A stretch of DNA of 64,000 bases, from contig ONHG01000001.1 in NCBI GenBank assembly GCA_900317585.1, positions 1 to 64,000 on the forward strand. The letters are read 5' to 3'. The first letter of the stretch is position 1. The number at the start of each line of letters is the position of its first letter. Shown one piece after another: positions 33,634-40,761 of this stretch. The notes under the pieces were generated by a model. It ran no database searches and had not been told where the DNA came from. It saw nothing but the letters and a program-made list of their open reading frames with translations. The stretch is from an uncultured Lachnospiraceae bacterium (GTDB taxonomy: Bacteria > Bacillota > Clostridia > Lachnospirales > Lachnospiraceae). Position numbers and translations under genes: made by a program.

Positions 33634-35244
33634 ATTATTATTAGCCATCCAGTATACAGATGACTTTGAAAAATGCAATCCCATACGCTCCTGCAGCTTC
33701 ATAGATGCCTCATTGCCCACAATTATTTGTCCATATGGTATCCAGCCGTTTTCTAAAGCCCTGTTGAAGGCATATGTTTCAAGTGCTGTGGCAAGCCTTT
33801 GATGCCTGTACTGCGGCTTTACATAGAGCATGCCTATGCTGCCCTCCTCATGGATTCCGATAATTCCCGCGAGGGTATTAATGGTATCATCAGCAGTATT
33901 ATCACTCAAAAAAGCTCCGTAGACAGCACCTGCCTCTATCCTGTCTACGATATAATCCGGATTATCAAAGCCCGGGTACATTGGCGCAGCCTCCTGTATA
34001 TCACCTGCATCCAGCTTTCTTATAATTAAGCCATTTGGCATCGGCTTTCCATCCGGTCTGTACAGTCCGCTGACAGATAGCTTTTCTTTGTTTGTATACA
34101 CCGCCTGTCTGCACTCTACAGTCTCCTTAAAGCCATTTGCCTCAAAAAGCCCAACATACCTTTGCTGGTGAAGCACTATGCCGTTTGTAATCTGCTCTAT
34201 AATGGTTGCCGGAATATGTTGACTGCTACGTTTATCGACCAGCCTCGTGGTATCTTGTGCTGCCAAATCCACAAGCTCCGACTCACCCTCTTCCGGTCTG
34301 GTATGAAAGCATACCTTTGAAACCGTATCGCAAAGCAGATATTCTCCATCTGCCTCAAAAACTATCTCTGCATAGCCCCTGTTTATAAGCTCTATCATAT
34401 CTATATGAAGCAGCTTATTTTTCATAAGAAACTCTCTGCATTTATCAAGTCTCTTAAACCCGGCATACAAATCCGGTCTGCGTTTCCTTGTTCGCTCAAT
34501 AGATTTTTCAAGGCGCCATGCATCAATCTTTTTCTGATTGCCTGACATGAGCACCTCAGGCACCTTTTTGTCATGCCACTCAACAGGACGTGAGTACTGA
34601 GGGTATTCAAGCAGATTGCCATGAAACGACTCTGTCTCTGCCGAAATATCATTGTGCAATACCCCCGGAACCAGACGTGAAATCGCATCTATCATCACCA
34701 TCGACGGCAGTTCTCCGCCTGTTAGAACATAGTCACCGATAGAAACATAATCTGTTACCGTCTCCTCCAGCACGCGCTCGTCAATACCTTCATAGTGTCC
34801 ACATAGAAAAATGAGATCATCACACTTTGCAAATTCTGCTGCCATCTGCTGGTTGAACACGCGTCCCTGTGGAGTAACGTAAATCAGACGGGCATTGTGA
34901 TTTTTTATTTCTTCTGCTGTATTTTTATATGATGTATTTTCATATAATATATTTTCATCGGCGATATTTTTCCCGGAATTATCACCTGAGTGGACCTGAT
35001 TACATTTATTGATCTGACTCACCACACTGCTCACAGCCTGATACACAGGCTCTGCCTGCATAAGCATTCCCGCGCCGCCACCATATGTGTAATCATCAAC
35101 CTTATTGTGCTTATTGTGCGCAAAATCCCTGATATTTACAGTATTGAGTGATATAATATTATGTTTTAAAGCTCTGCCTGTGATACTCTCTGACAGTCCC
35201 TGTTCTATCATCTGCGGGAATAAGGTCAGCACATGAAATCTCAT
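33601..35244 (-). CDS. trmD: tRNA (guanine-37-N1)-methyltransferase fused to a GNAT N-acetyltransferase
   Basis: One uninterrupted 547-codon frame joins two enzymes. Residues 1 to about 273 are TrmD, which methylates G37 of tRNAs with SAM: MRFHVLTLFPQMI, DDYTYGGGAGMLM, the SAM-knot FLCGHYEGIDERV and SIGDYVLTGGELP, and the tRNA-binding RTRKRRPDLYAG. TrmD usually ends here (~240 residues). Residues about 274-547 start like a separate protein (MKNKLLHIDMIELINRG) and end in a GNAT fold (LIIRKLDAGDI, VKPQYRHQRLATALETYAF, NEASMKLQERMGL). A 40-residue Asn-rich insert at 78-117 interrupts the TrmD half. The stop codon lies in an inverted repeat. The acetyltransferase substrate is unknown. Confidence 0.9.
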   Translation of the reverse strand: MRFHVLTLFPQMIEQGLSESITGRALKHNIISLNTVNIRDFAHNKHNKVDDYTYGGGAGMLMQAEPVYQAVSSVVSQINKCNQVHSGDNSGKNIADENILYENTSYKNTAEEIKNHNARLIYVTPQGRVFNQQMAAEFAKCDDLIFLCGHYEGIDERVLEETVTDYVSIGDYVLTGGELPSMVMIDAISRLVPGVLHNDISAETESFHGNLLEYPQYSRPVEWHDKKVPEVLMSGNQKKIDAWRLEKSIERTRKRRPDLYAGFKRLDKCREFLMKNKLLHIDMIELINRGYAEIVFEADGEYLLCDTVSKVCFHTRPEEGESELVDLAAQDTTRLVDKRSSQHIPATIIEQITNGIVLHQQRYVGLFEANGFKETVECRQAVYTNKEKLSVSGLYRPDGKPMPNGLIIRKLDAGDIQEAAPMYPGFDNPDYIVDRIEAGAVYGAFLSDNTADDTINTLAGIIGIHEEGSIGMLYVKPQYRHQRLATALETYAFNRALENGWIPYGQIIVGNEASMKLQERMGLHFSKSSVYWMANNNITGHTVRCEQ

Positions 35245-35352
35245 TTTCCTCTATCTCCTGTTATCATCCTGTTTTACAGTTTTACGATTTAAAATGTATG
35301 ATTTTGTTCAATTTTATATCTCATTTTACGGTTTTTGCAGTTTGAGATGCAG

Positions 35353-35859
35353 CTATCTCAAACCTGCCAGCAGATGCACCTTCATCGTGCCATTTTCCAC
35401 ATCAACGTCCAGTATACAATCCTTTATTGCCGGAATCAGCAGATCATTTGCACCGGCTTTCTTAACAACATACACATCGTTGGCACCAGTCTGGAGTACA
35501 TCAGCTATGACTCCAAGCTCCTCTCCCTCGTCTGACGTGACTGACAGCCCGATAAGATCGGCTATAAAGTACTCGTTTTCCTCAAGCGGCACCGCATTTT
35601 CCCTTGTCACAAAAAGAGGTGCCTTTTTATATTTTTCTACATCATTTATGTCATCTATGCCCTTAAATTTCAAGATAACCTGGTTCTTGAAAAATTTGAC
35701 AGAAGTTATTTCCAAATCCCTGCGCTCTTTGCCATTATCCAGAATGACATTTTTAAGCTTTTTAAAACGGGCAGCATCGTCAGTGGTTGGGAACACCTTT
35801 ACCTCACCGCGAATGCCGTGTGTGCTCGTAATTACACCTACCTGTAGTAAATCTTCCAT
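35353..35859 (-). CDS. rimM: 16S rRNA processing protein RimM
   Basis: RimM binds S19 and assists maturation of the 30S head. The 168-residue protein begins [20 protein letters not shown], the family signature, with a second PRC-barrel domain from about residue 85 ([20 protein letters not shown] and [15 protein letters not shown]). AGGAGA fixes the start at 35859; ten further upstream codons are non-coding leader. It precedes trmD by about 108 bp. A terminator (35957-35985) and repeat copy B separate it from khpA. Confidence 0.96.
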   Translation of the reverse strand: MEDLLQVGVITSTHGIRGEVKVFPTTDDAARFKKLKNVILDNGKERRDLEITSVKFFKNQVILKFKGIDDINDVEKYKKAPLFVTRENAVPLEENEYFIADLIGLSVTSDEGEELGVIADVLQTGANDVYVVKKAGANDLLIPAIKDCILDVDVENGTMKVHLLAGLR

Positions 35860-35890
35860 TCTCTGTCTCCTGATATTAATATAAATCATG

Positions 35891-35943
35891 ACTATTCAGC
35901 CCACGCACATTCTCAAAACCATACAATACCGGTTCTGAATAGT
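35891..35943. repeat. Small inverted-repeat element, copy B
   Basis: ACTATTCAG (35891-35899) and CTGAATAGT (35935-35943) form a 9-bp terminal inverted repeat around an interior CCCACGCACATTCTCAAAAC that resembles copy C (CCCACGCATTATTCGCAAAA). It lies about 30 bp upstream of rimM. Confidence 0.6.
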
Positions 35944-35956
35944 TACTATAAATTAT

Positions 35957-35985
35957 AAAAAAACAGGCATCTCATAAGAGATGCC
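35957..35985 (-). terminator. Intrinsic terminator after khpA
   Basis: GGCATCTC (minus, 35985-35978) pairs with GAGATGCC (35973-35966), loop TTAT, followed by TGTTTTTTT. It ends the ylxM-ffh-rpsP-khpA operon. Confidence 0.92.
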
Positions 35986-35991
35986 TTCATG

Positions 35992-36222
35992 TTACTGTAC
36001 TATCTCAACAATAACCTTTTTGTCTTCTTTAGAGGCTGCGGCCTTAACAACTGAACGAATAGCCTTAGCAATACGTCCCTGCTTGCCGATCACTTTGCCC
36101 ATGTCAGACTGTGCAACACGTAATTCCAAAACAATTGCTTTCTCGTTTTCGGTCTCAGTTACATTAACCTCATCCGGATAATCAACTAAAGATTTTGCAA
36201 TTACTTCAACTAATTCTTTCAT
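35992..36222 (-). CDS. khpA: KH-domain RNA-binding protein KhpA (YlqC)
   Basis: KhpA is a small single-KH protein that, with KhpB/EloR, binds RNA and affects cell elongation in Firmicutes. The 76 residues consist almost only of the KH domain: helix LVEVIAKSLVDYP, strand KAIVLELRVAQSDMGKVIG and the RNA-contacting GxxG loop GKQG in VIGKQGRIAKAIRSVV. It is 17 bp downstream of rpsP, the conserved order, and has AGGTGG ahead of its start. It is the last gene before the terminator at 35957-35985. Confidence 0.96.
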   Translation of the reverse strand: MKELVEVIAKSLVDYPDEVNVTETENEKAIVLELRVAQSDMGKVIGKQGRIAKAIRSVVKAAASKEDKKVIVEIVQ

Positions 36223-36239
36223 TACGCCACCTCTTTATC

Positions 36240-36485
36240 CTATTTCTCGATACCAGCACTCTTGAAGATTCTAGCTACTGTCTCAGTTGGCTGTGCGCCG
36301 TTTGATAACCATTTCTTAGCTAATTCCTCATTTACATGATACTCGCTAGGATCCTTAGTTGGATCGTATGTTCCGATCTCCTCGATGCATCTTCCATCTC
36401 TTGGTGATCTAGAGTCTGCAACTACGATTCTATAGAAAGGAGCTTTCTTCTGTCCCATTCTTCTTAATCTGATCTTTACTGCCAT
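36240..36485 (-). CDS. rpsP: 30S ribosomal protein S16
   Basis: S16 is needed for early assembly of the 30S 5' domain. The 81-residue protein has the invariant start [26 protein letters not shown] (shown in part: RLRRMG and [10 protein letters not shown]), then IEEIGTYDP and the C-terminal W-L-x-x-GAQPT motif. GAGGTG precedes the ATG. It follows ffh by about 96 bp and is immediately upstream of khpA, the typical ffh-rpsP-khpA-rimM-trmD-rplS order. Confidence 0.98.
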   Translation of the reverse strand: MAVKIRLRRMGQKKAPFYRIVVADSRSPRDGRCIEEIGTYDPTKDPSEYHVNEELAKKWLSNGAQPTETVARIFKSAGIEK

Positions 36486-36525
36486 TTTGTTTCACCTCCT
36501 CATAGGTTTATTGAATAATATATAT

Positions 36526-36548
36526 CAAAAGTAAAATAAATACTTTTG
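36526..36548 (-). repeat. Inverted repeat in the ffh-rpsP gap
   Basis: CAAAAGTA (36526-36533) pairs perfectly with TACTTTTG (36541-36548) over a 7-base loop. There is no following T run on the minus strand. Confidence 0.45.
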
Positions 36549-36581
36549 TTAACAAAACATGAAATTCTTTAATGAAATCCA

Positions 36582-37958
36582 TTAAAACGGAAGTCCTTTG
36601 AATAAGCCTCCAAGACCACCGCCTCCACGGCGTCCCTTCTTGCCCCCCATCATACCGGGCATCTGCTTCATGAACTTCTTTGTCTGCTCAAACTGCTTTA
36701 CAAGTCTGTTGACTTCTGATACATCCACGCCTGCTCCTCTTGCAATACGAGCCTTGCGGCTTGGATTAAGAAGCTTTGGATTTCGTCTTTCCTCAGGTGT
36801 CATGGAATAGATGATTGCCTCTGTGCGGGCCATGCCCTTTTCAGCTTCATCTGTATCAATATCCGGCATCTTGCCTCCACCGATACCCATGCCCGGCATC
36901 ATGCCCATCACGCTTGAAAGACCGCCCATCTTCTTCATCTGACTCATCGAATCAAGGTACATCTCAAAATCAAACTCATTTTTGCGCATCTTCTGCTCAA
37001 GCTTCTTGGCCTGTTCCTCATCAATGTTCTCCTTCGCCTTCTCAATCATGGAAAGCACATCGCCCATGCCGAGGATTCTTGAAGTCATACGCTCCGGATA
37101 GAACTGCTCAAGATCTGAAAGCTTCTCGCCCATACCTGCGTATAGTATCGGCTTTCCTGTAACGGCTCTGATTGAAAGTGCCGCTCCACCTCTGGTGTCA
37201 CCATCAAGCTTTGTGATGACAACTCCGTCAATTCCTATCTTTTCATCAAAGGTACCTGCTACATTTACCGCATCCTGACCTGTCATGGCATCTACCACGA
37301 GTATGGTCTGGAAAACATCAGTAGCTTCTTTTATCTCAATAAGCTCTGCCATCATATCCTCATCAATATGAAGACGTCCGGCAGTATCGATGATAACAAC
37401 ATTGAAATCGTTTTTCTTAGCGTGCTCCACAGCAGCCTTTGCGATGTCGGCAGGCTTGTTTTTGTCACCCATTGAGAAAACCTCAACGCCCTGCTTCTCA
37501 CCGTTTATCTTTAACTGCTCAATCGCAGCCGGACGATACACATCACAGGCTACAAGCAGTGATTTCTTGCCCTTGCTCTTAAGCTTTCCGGCAATTTTTG
37601 CTGTGGTGGTTGTCTTACCGGCTCCCTGAAGACCTACCATCATGATAACGGTAAGCTCCTTGCCCGGCCTGAAAGCAATCTCTGTCGTCTCAGAGCCCAT
37701 AAGCTTAATCATCTCTTCGTTTACGATTTTGATGACCATCTGTCCGGGATTGAGACCATTCATGACATCCTGTCCGATTGCTCTCTCCTGAACACTCTTT
37801 GTGAACTGCTTAACAACCTTGAAGTTAACATCGGCCTCAAGGAGTGCCATCTTAACCTCTTTAAGAGCAGCCTTTACATCATCCTCAGTAAGCTTTCCCT
37901 TGCTGCGGAGATTTTTGAAAACGTTCTGCAGTTTTTCTGATAAACTGTCAAATGCCAT
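36582..37958 (-). CDS. ffh: Signal recognition particle protein Ffh
   Basis: Ffh (SRP54) binds 4.5S/6S RNA and signal sequences and directs ribosomes to FtsY and the Sec channel. The 458-residue protein contains the N domain (FDSLSEKLQNVFKNLRSKGK), the GTPase G domain (P-loop GLQGAGKTTTTAKIAG, DTAGRLHID, TKLDGDTRGG) and a methionine-rich M domain ending GGLGGLFKGLPF. YlxM's stop is one base upstream of its start, so the two are coupled. FtsY is encoded 1.9 kb upstream. Confidence 0.98.
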   Translation of the reverse strand: MAFDSLSEKLQNVFKNLRSKGKLTEDDVKAALKEVKMALLEADVNFKVVKQFTKSVQERAIGQDVMNGLNPGQMVIKIVNEEMIKLMGSETTEIAFRPGKELTVIMMVGLQGAGKTTTTAKIAGKLKSKGKKSLLVACDVYRPAAIEQLKINGEKQGVEVFSMGDKNKPADIAKAAVEHAKKNDFNVVIIDTAGRLHIDEDMMAELIEIKEATDVFQTILVVDAMTGQDAVNVAGTFDEKIGIDGVVITKLDGDTRGGAALSIRAVTGKPILYAGMGEKLSDLEQFYPERMTSRILGMGDVLSMIEKAKENIDEEQAKKLEQKMRKNEFDFEMYLDSMSQMKKMGGLSSVMGMMPGMGIGGGKMPDIDTDEAEKGMARTEAIIYSMTPEERRNPKLLNPSRKARIARGAGVDVSEVNRLVKQFEQTKKFMKQMPGMMGGKKGRRGGGGLGGLFKGLPF

Positions 37959-37959
37959 A

Positions 37960-38304
37960 TTACAGCTCCTCTAGTATCTGATTCGAAATAGCTTCGATTT
38001 CATTCATTAATAGCTCATTATGTGATTTCTTAAAATCATTTGTCAGCTCATGAATCCTTCGTATGTCACTCTTTATGGACATGAACTTTTCAACAAGATG
38101 CAGCTTTGCTTCATAATCAAGCAGCTTCTTATTGCACCTCTTAATCAGATCGGCAACACCCTGACGGGAAATCCCCTCCTCGGATGCTATCTCACCGAGT
38201 GACAAATCATTGAAGACAAAATCCTCATATACCTGACGCTGATGATCATTCAAAAGCTCACCGTAGAAATCATATAAATATGCCTGTTCAAGTTTTTCTT
38301 CCAT
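37960..38304 (-). CDS. ylxM: YlxM family DNA-binding (sigma-like) protein
   Basis: The 114-residue protein has a sigma-70 region 4-like helix-turn-helix: [38 protein letters not shown], followed by a helical tail. YlxM proteins accompany ffh throughout Firmicutes and are thought to modulate the SRP pathway; molecular function is unsettled. It is the first gene of the ylxM-ffh-rpsP-khpA operon, one base before ffh. Promoter and inverted repeat at 38339-38384. Confidence 0.95.
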   Translation of the reverse strand: MEEKLEQAYLYDFYGELLNDHQRQVYEDFVFNDLSLGEIASEEGISRQGVADLIKRCNKKLLDYEAKLHLVEKFMSIKSDIRRIHELTNDFKKSHNELLMNEIEAISNQILEEL

Positions 38305-38338
38305 ATCAAGTATCCTCTTTTTCCCTCGAACCTATGGT

Positions 38339-38384
38339 AGAATAACACATAGTTTGCCCGGTGTCAAGTAAAAATACTTGATAC
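38339..38384 (-). promoter_or_regulatory. Promoter for ylxM-ffh with an inverted repeat over the -35 box
   Basis: Minus-strand perfect -35 TTGACA (38367-38362) and -10 TATTCT (38344-38339), spacer 17 bp. GTATCAAGTA (38384-38375) and TACTTGACAC (38370-38361) form a 10-bp inverted repeat with one wobble that includes the -35 box, so it is operator-like. Confidence 0.7.
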
Positions 38385-38392
38385 TTTTGTTT

Positions 38393-39604
38393 TTATATCA
38401 TAGTGCGTACAATTCTTGGCTTGTAGCCCTTCTTTTCGAGCGCTGCCATAATCTGCTCCTTGTGCTCTGTACCGAAACACTCAAGCGTGATGCGAAGCTC
38501 AACAGCCGCACTTCTGTTTGTAGTGACAAACTGGTTGTGCTCCAGCTTGATTACATTTCCCTGTACATCGGCAAGAGTCTGTGAAACCTTGGCAAGCTCG
38601 CCCGGCTTATCAGGCAGAAGCACTGAAACAGTAAAGATTCTGTCTCTGAAAATAAGTCCCTGCTGTACAACTGATGACATGGTAATGACATCCATGTTGC
38701 CGCCGCTTAGGATAGAAACCACTCTCTTATCCTTTACACCAAGATGCTTAAGCGCAGCTACAGTCAGAAGACCTGAGTTTTCGACTATCATCTTGTGATT
38801 CTCCACCATATCAAGGAAAGCCACGATAAGCTCATCATCCTCCACTGTGATGATATCATCAAGATTTTTCTTTATGTATGGGAAAATATTTGAGCCCGGT
38901 GTCTTTACCGCTGTTCCGTCTGCAATAGTATTTACACTTGGTAAAGTGGTCACCTTGCCGTTCTTAAATGACTCCTGCATACAATTGGCACCGGCCGGCT
39001 CCACTCCGATAACCTTAATCTTTGGATTTAATAGCTTTGCAAGTGTGGATACACCTGTTGCCAGTCCGCCACCTCCGATTGGAACGAGGATGTATTCAAC
39101 AAGAGGAAGCTCCTTGAATATCTCCATAGCGATAGTTCCCTGTCCTGTTGCGACAGCTAAATCATCAAACGGATGGATGAATGTATATCCCTCTTTCTCT
39201 GCAAGCTCATATGCCTTGGCACATGCCTCATCATACACATCTCCGTAAAGCACTACCTCAGCGCCGTAGCTCTTTGTACGGTTTACCTTGATAAGAGGTG
39301 TGGTGGTAGGCATCACGATGACAGCCTTGCAGCCATAGCACTTTGCCGCATATGCAACACCCTGCGCATGGTTTCCTGCAGATGCTGTGATGAGTCCCTT
39401 TGCTCTCTCCTCGTCTGTGAGGGTGCTTATCTTGTAGTAAGCGCCTCTGACCTTGTAAGCTCCGGTAAACTGCATATTTTCAGGCTTCAAATATACCTTA
39501 TTGCCTGTCTGGTCACTTAAAAAATCACTGTAAATGAGCTTTGTTTCAAGGGTAACCTCCTTGACCTTCTCACTTGCTTCTTCAAATTTATCTAATGTCA
39601 GCAT
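38393..39604 (-). CDS. ilvA: Threonine ammonia-lyase (threonine deaminase) with C-terminal ACT domain
   Basis: This PLP enzyme converts threonine to 2-oxobutyrate and ammonia, feeding isoleucine synthesis or threonine breakdown. The 403-residue protein has the PLP lysine in FTGAYKVRGAYYK, the glycine loop SAGNHAQGVA, and VPIGGGGLATG. From about residue 325 an ACT domain follows (FTVSVLLPDKPGELAKVSQTL). This single-ACT form of ~400 residues is the TdcB/IlvA type common in Clostridia. Start at 39604 follows AAGGAAG. The leader contains repeat copy C (39627-39695). Confidence 0.94.
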   Translation of the reverse strand: MLTLDKFEEASEKVKEVTLETKLIYSDFLSDQTGNKVYLKPENMQFTGAYKVRGAYYKISTLTDEERAKGLITASAGNHAQGVAYAAKCYGCKAVIVMPTTTPLIKVNRTKSYGAEVVLYGDVYDEACAKAYELAEKEGYTFIHPFDDLAVATGQGTIAMEIFKELPLVEYILVPIGGGGLATGVSTLAKLLNPKIKVIGVEPAGANCMQESFKNGKVTTLPSVNTIADGTAVKTPGSNIFPYIKKNLDDIITVEDDELIVAFLDMVENHKMIVENSGLLTVAALKHLGVKDKRVVSILSGGNMDVITMSSVVQQGLIFRDRIFTVSVLLPDKPGELAKVSQTLADVQGNVIKLEHNQFVTTNRSAAVELRITLECFGTEHKEQIMAALEKKGYKPRIVRTMI

Positions 39605-39626
39605 TTTTGTTCTTCCTTTCATTGAT

Positions 39627-39695
39627 ATAACGATTCAGAACCACCCACGCATTATTCGCAAAAACGCATTGTTCTCAGTGGTCCTGAATAGTTAT
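39627..39695. repeat. Small inverted-repeat element, copy C, in the ilvA leader
   Basis: ATAACGATTCAGAACCAC (39627-39644) pairs with GTGGTCCTGAATAGTTAT (39678-39695) at 16 of 18 positions. It lies between the ilvA extended -10 promoter and its start codon, so the ilvA mRNA would carry it as a long hairpin. Confidence 0.6.
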
Positions 39696-39705
39696 TTTTC
39701 ATTAT

Positions 39706-39714
39706 ATTATACCA
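39706..39714 (-). promoter_or_regulatory. Extended -10 promoter for ilvA
   Basis: Minus strand TGG-TATAAT (39714-39706) with no clear -35. The remaining 80 bp to the ftsY stop are AT-rich and hold no clear terminator. Confidence 0.45.
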
Positions 39715-39796
39715 AAAATTCCGTACAGATATATATAAACTGATATACCAGATTATTATAAACAATATAACTTATACGCTCAAAGATATTTTCAAA

Positions 39797-40738
39797 TTAT
39801 TCCGTTTTGGTGTCAAACAATGCATTCACGAACTCGTCCGAATCAAATTTCTGCAAATCATCGATTGTCTCACCGACTCCGATATACTTGACCGGCACTG
39901 AAAGCTCCGACTGTATCGCTACAGCGATACCGCCCTTTGCTGTACCGTCCATCTTGGTGAGCACGATGCCCGAAATCTTTGCCACATCAGAAAACTCTCT
40001 CGCCTGAACAAGTGCATTCTGGCCTGTGGTCGCATCAAGCACCACGAGTGTCTCTCTGTATGCATCCGGATACTCACTCTCAAGGATTTTATTGATTTTT
40101 CCAAGCTCATTCATCAGATTCTTTTTGTTGTGGAGTCTTCCCGCTGTATCCACGAGAAGCACATCAGCGTTTCTGGCCTTTGAAGCAGCAACCGCATCAT
40201 ATACAACAGCTCCCGGGTCTGCGCCCTCGGCACCGCCAATCATATCAACTCCGGCGCGGTTTGCCCATTCCTTCAGCTGGTCGCCTGCTGCCGCCCTGAA
40301 GGTATCAGCACCTGCAATAACCACCTTCTTGCCCTGTTCCTTGAGCTTTCCTGCAAGCTTTCCGACAGTGGTAGTCTTTCCTACTCCATTGACACCGATT
40401 ACAAGCACAACAGACTTTTCATTCTCAAATCTGTAGGCGGTCTCCTCCACCTTCATCTGCTCCTTGATGCTCTCAATCAGAAGCTCCTTGCACTCTGCCG
40501 GCTCCTTGATATGCTGCTCCTTAACCTTTCTCTGCAGATCCTCGATGATATTCTCCGTGGCTCTCACTCCGAGATCTCCCATGATGAGAATCTCCTCAAG
40601 CTCCTCATAAAAATCATCATCTATATGCGAAAATCCACTGAAAAGTGAATCTATGCCTGAAACGATATTGTCTCTGGTCTTTGTCAGTCCTGAAACGAGC
40701 CTCTTAAAAAAGCCCGGCTTTTTTTCTTTTTCTTCCAT
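39797..40738 (-). CDS. ftsY: Signal recognition particle receptor FtsY
   Basis: FtsY is the membrane-associated GTPase that receives the SRP-ribosome complex. The 313-residue protein has an N domain (FFKRLVSGLTKTRDNIVSGID) and an SRP GTPase domain: P-loop GVNGVGKTTTVGKLAG, DTFRAAAGDQL, DTAGRLHNK, TKMDGTAKGG. The acidic N-terminal extension of enterobacterial FtsY is absent, as usual in Firmicutes. It follows smc by 23 bp, in the rnc-smc-ftsY order. Confidence 0.98.
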   Translation of the reverse strand: MEEKEKKPGFFKRLVSGLTKTRDNIVSGIDSLFSGFSHIDDDFYEELEEILIMGDLGVRATENIIEDLQRKVKEQHIKEPAECKELLIESIKEQMKVEETAYRFENEKSVVLVIGVNGVGKTTTVGKLAGKLKEQGKKVVIAGADTFRAAAGDQLKEWANRAGVDMIGGAEGADPGAVVYDAVAASKARNADVLLVDTAGRLHNKKNLMNELGKINKILESEYPDAYRETLVVLDATTGQNALVQAREFSDVAKISGIVLTKMDGTAKGGIAVAIQSELSVPVKYIGVGETIDDLQKFDSDEFVNALFDTKTE

Positions 40739-40761
40739 TTCAACTCTCCATAAATAAAATT

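Noticed and set aside
35294-35884. Long plus-strand open frame (196 codons) opposite rimM
   Set aside because: It is the complement of a well-supported rimM, has no ribosome binding site and shows a Ser/Phe-rich shadow composition.
38361-38384. Terminator of ilvA
   Set aside because: The stem has no T run on the minus strand; it overlaps the ylxM -35 box instead.
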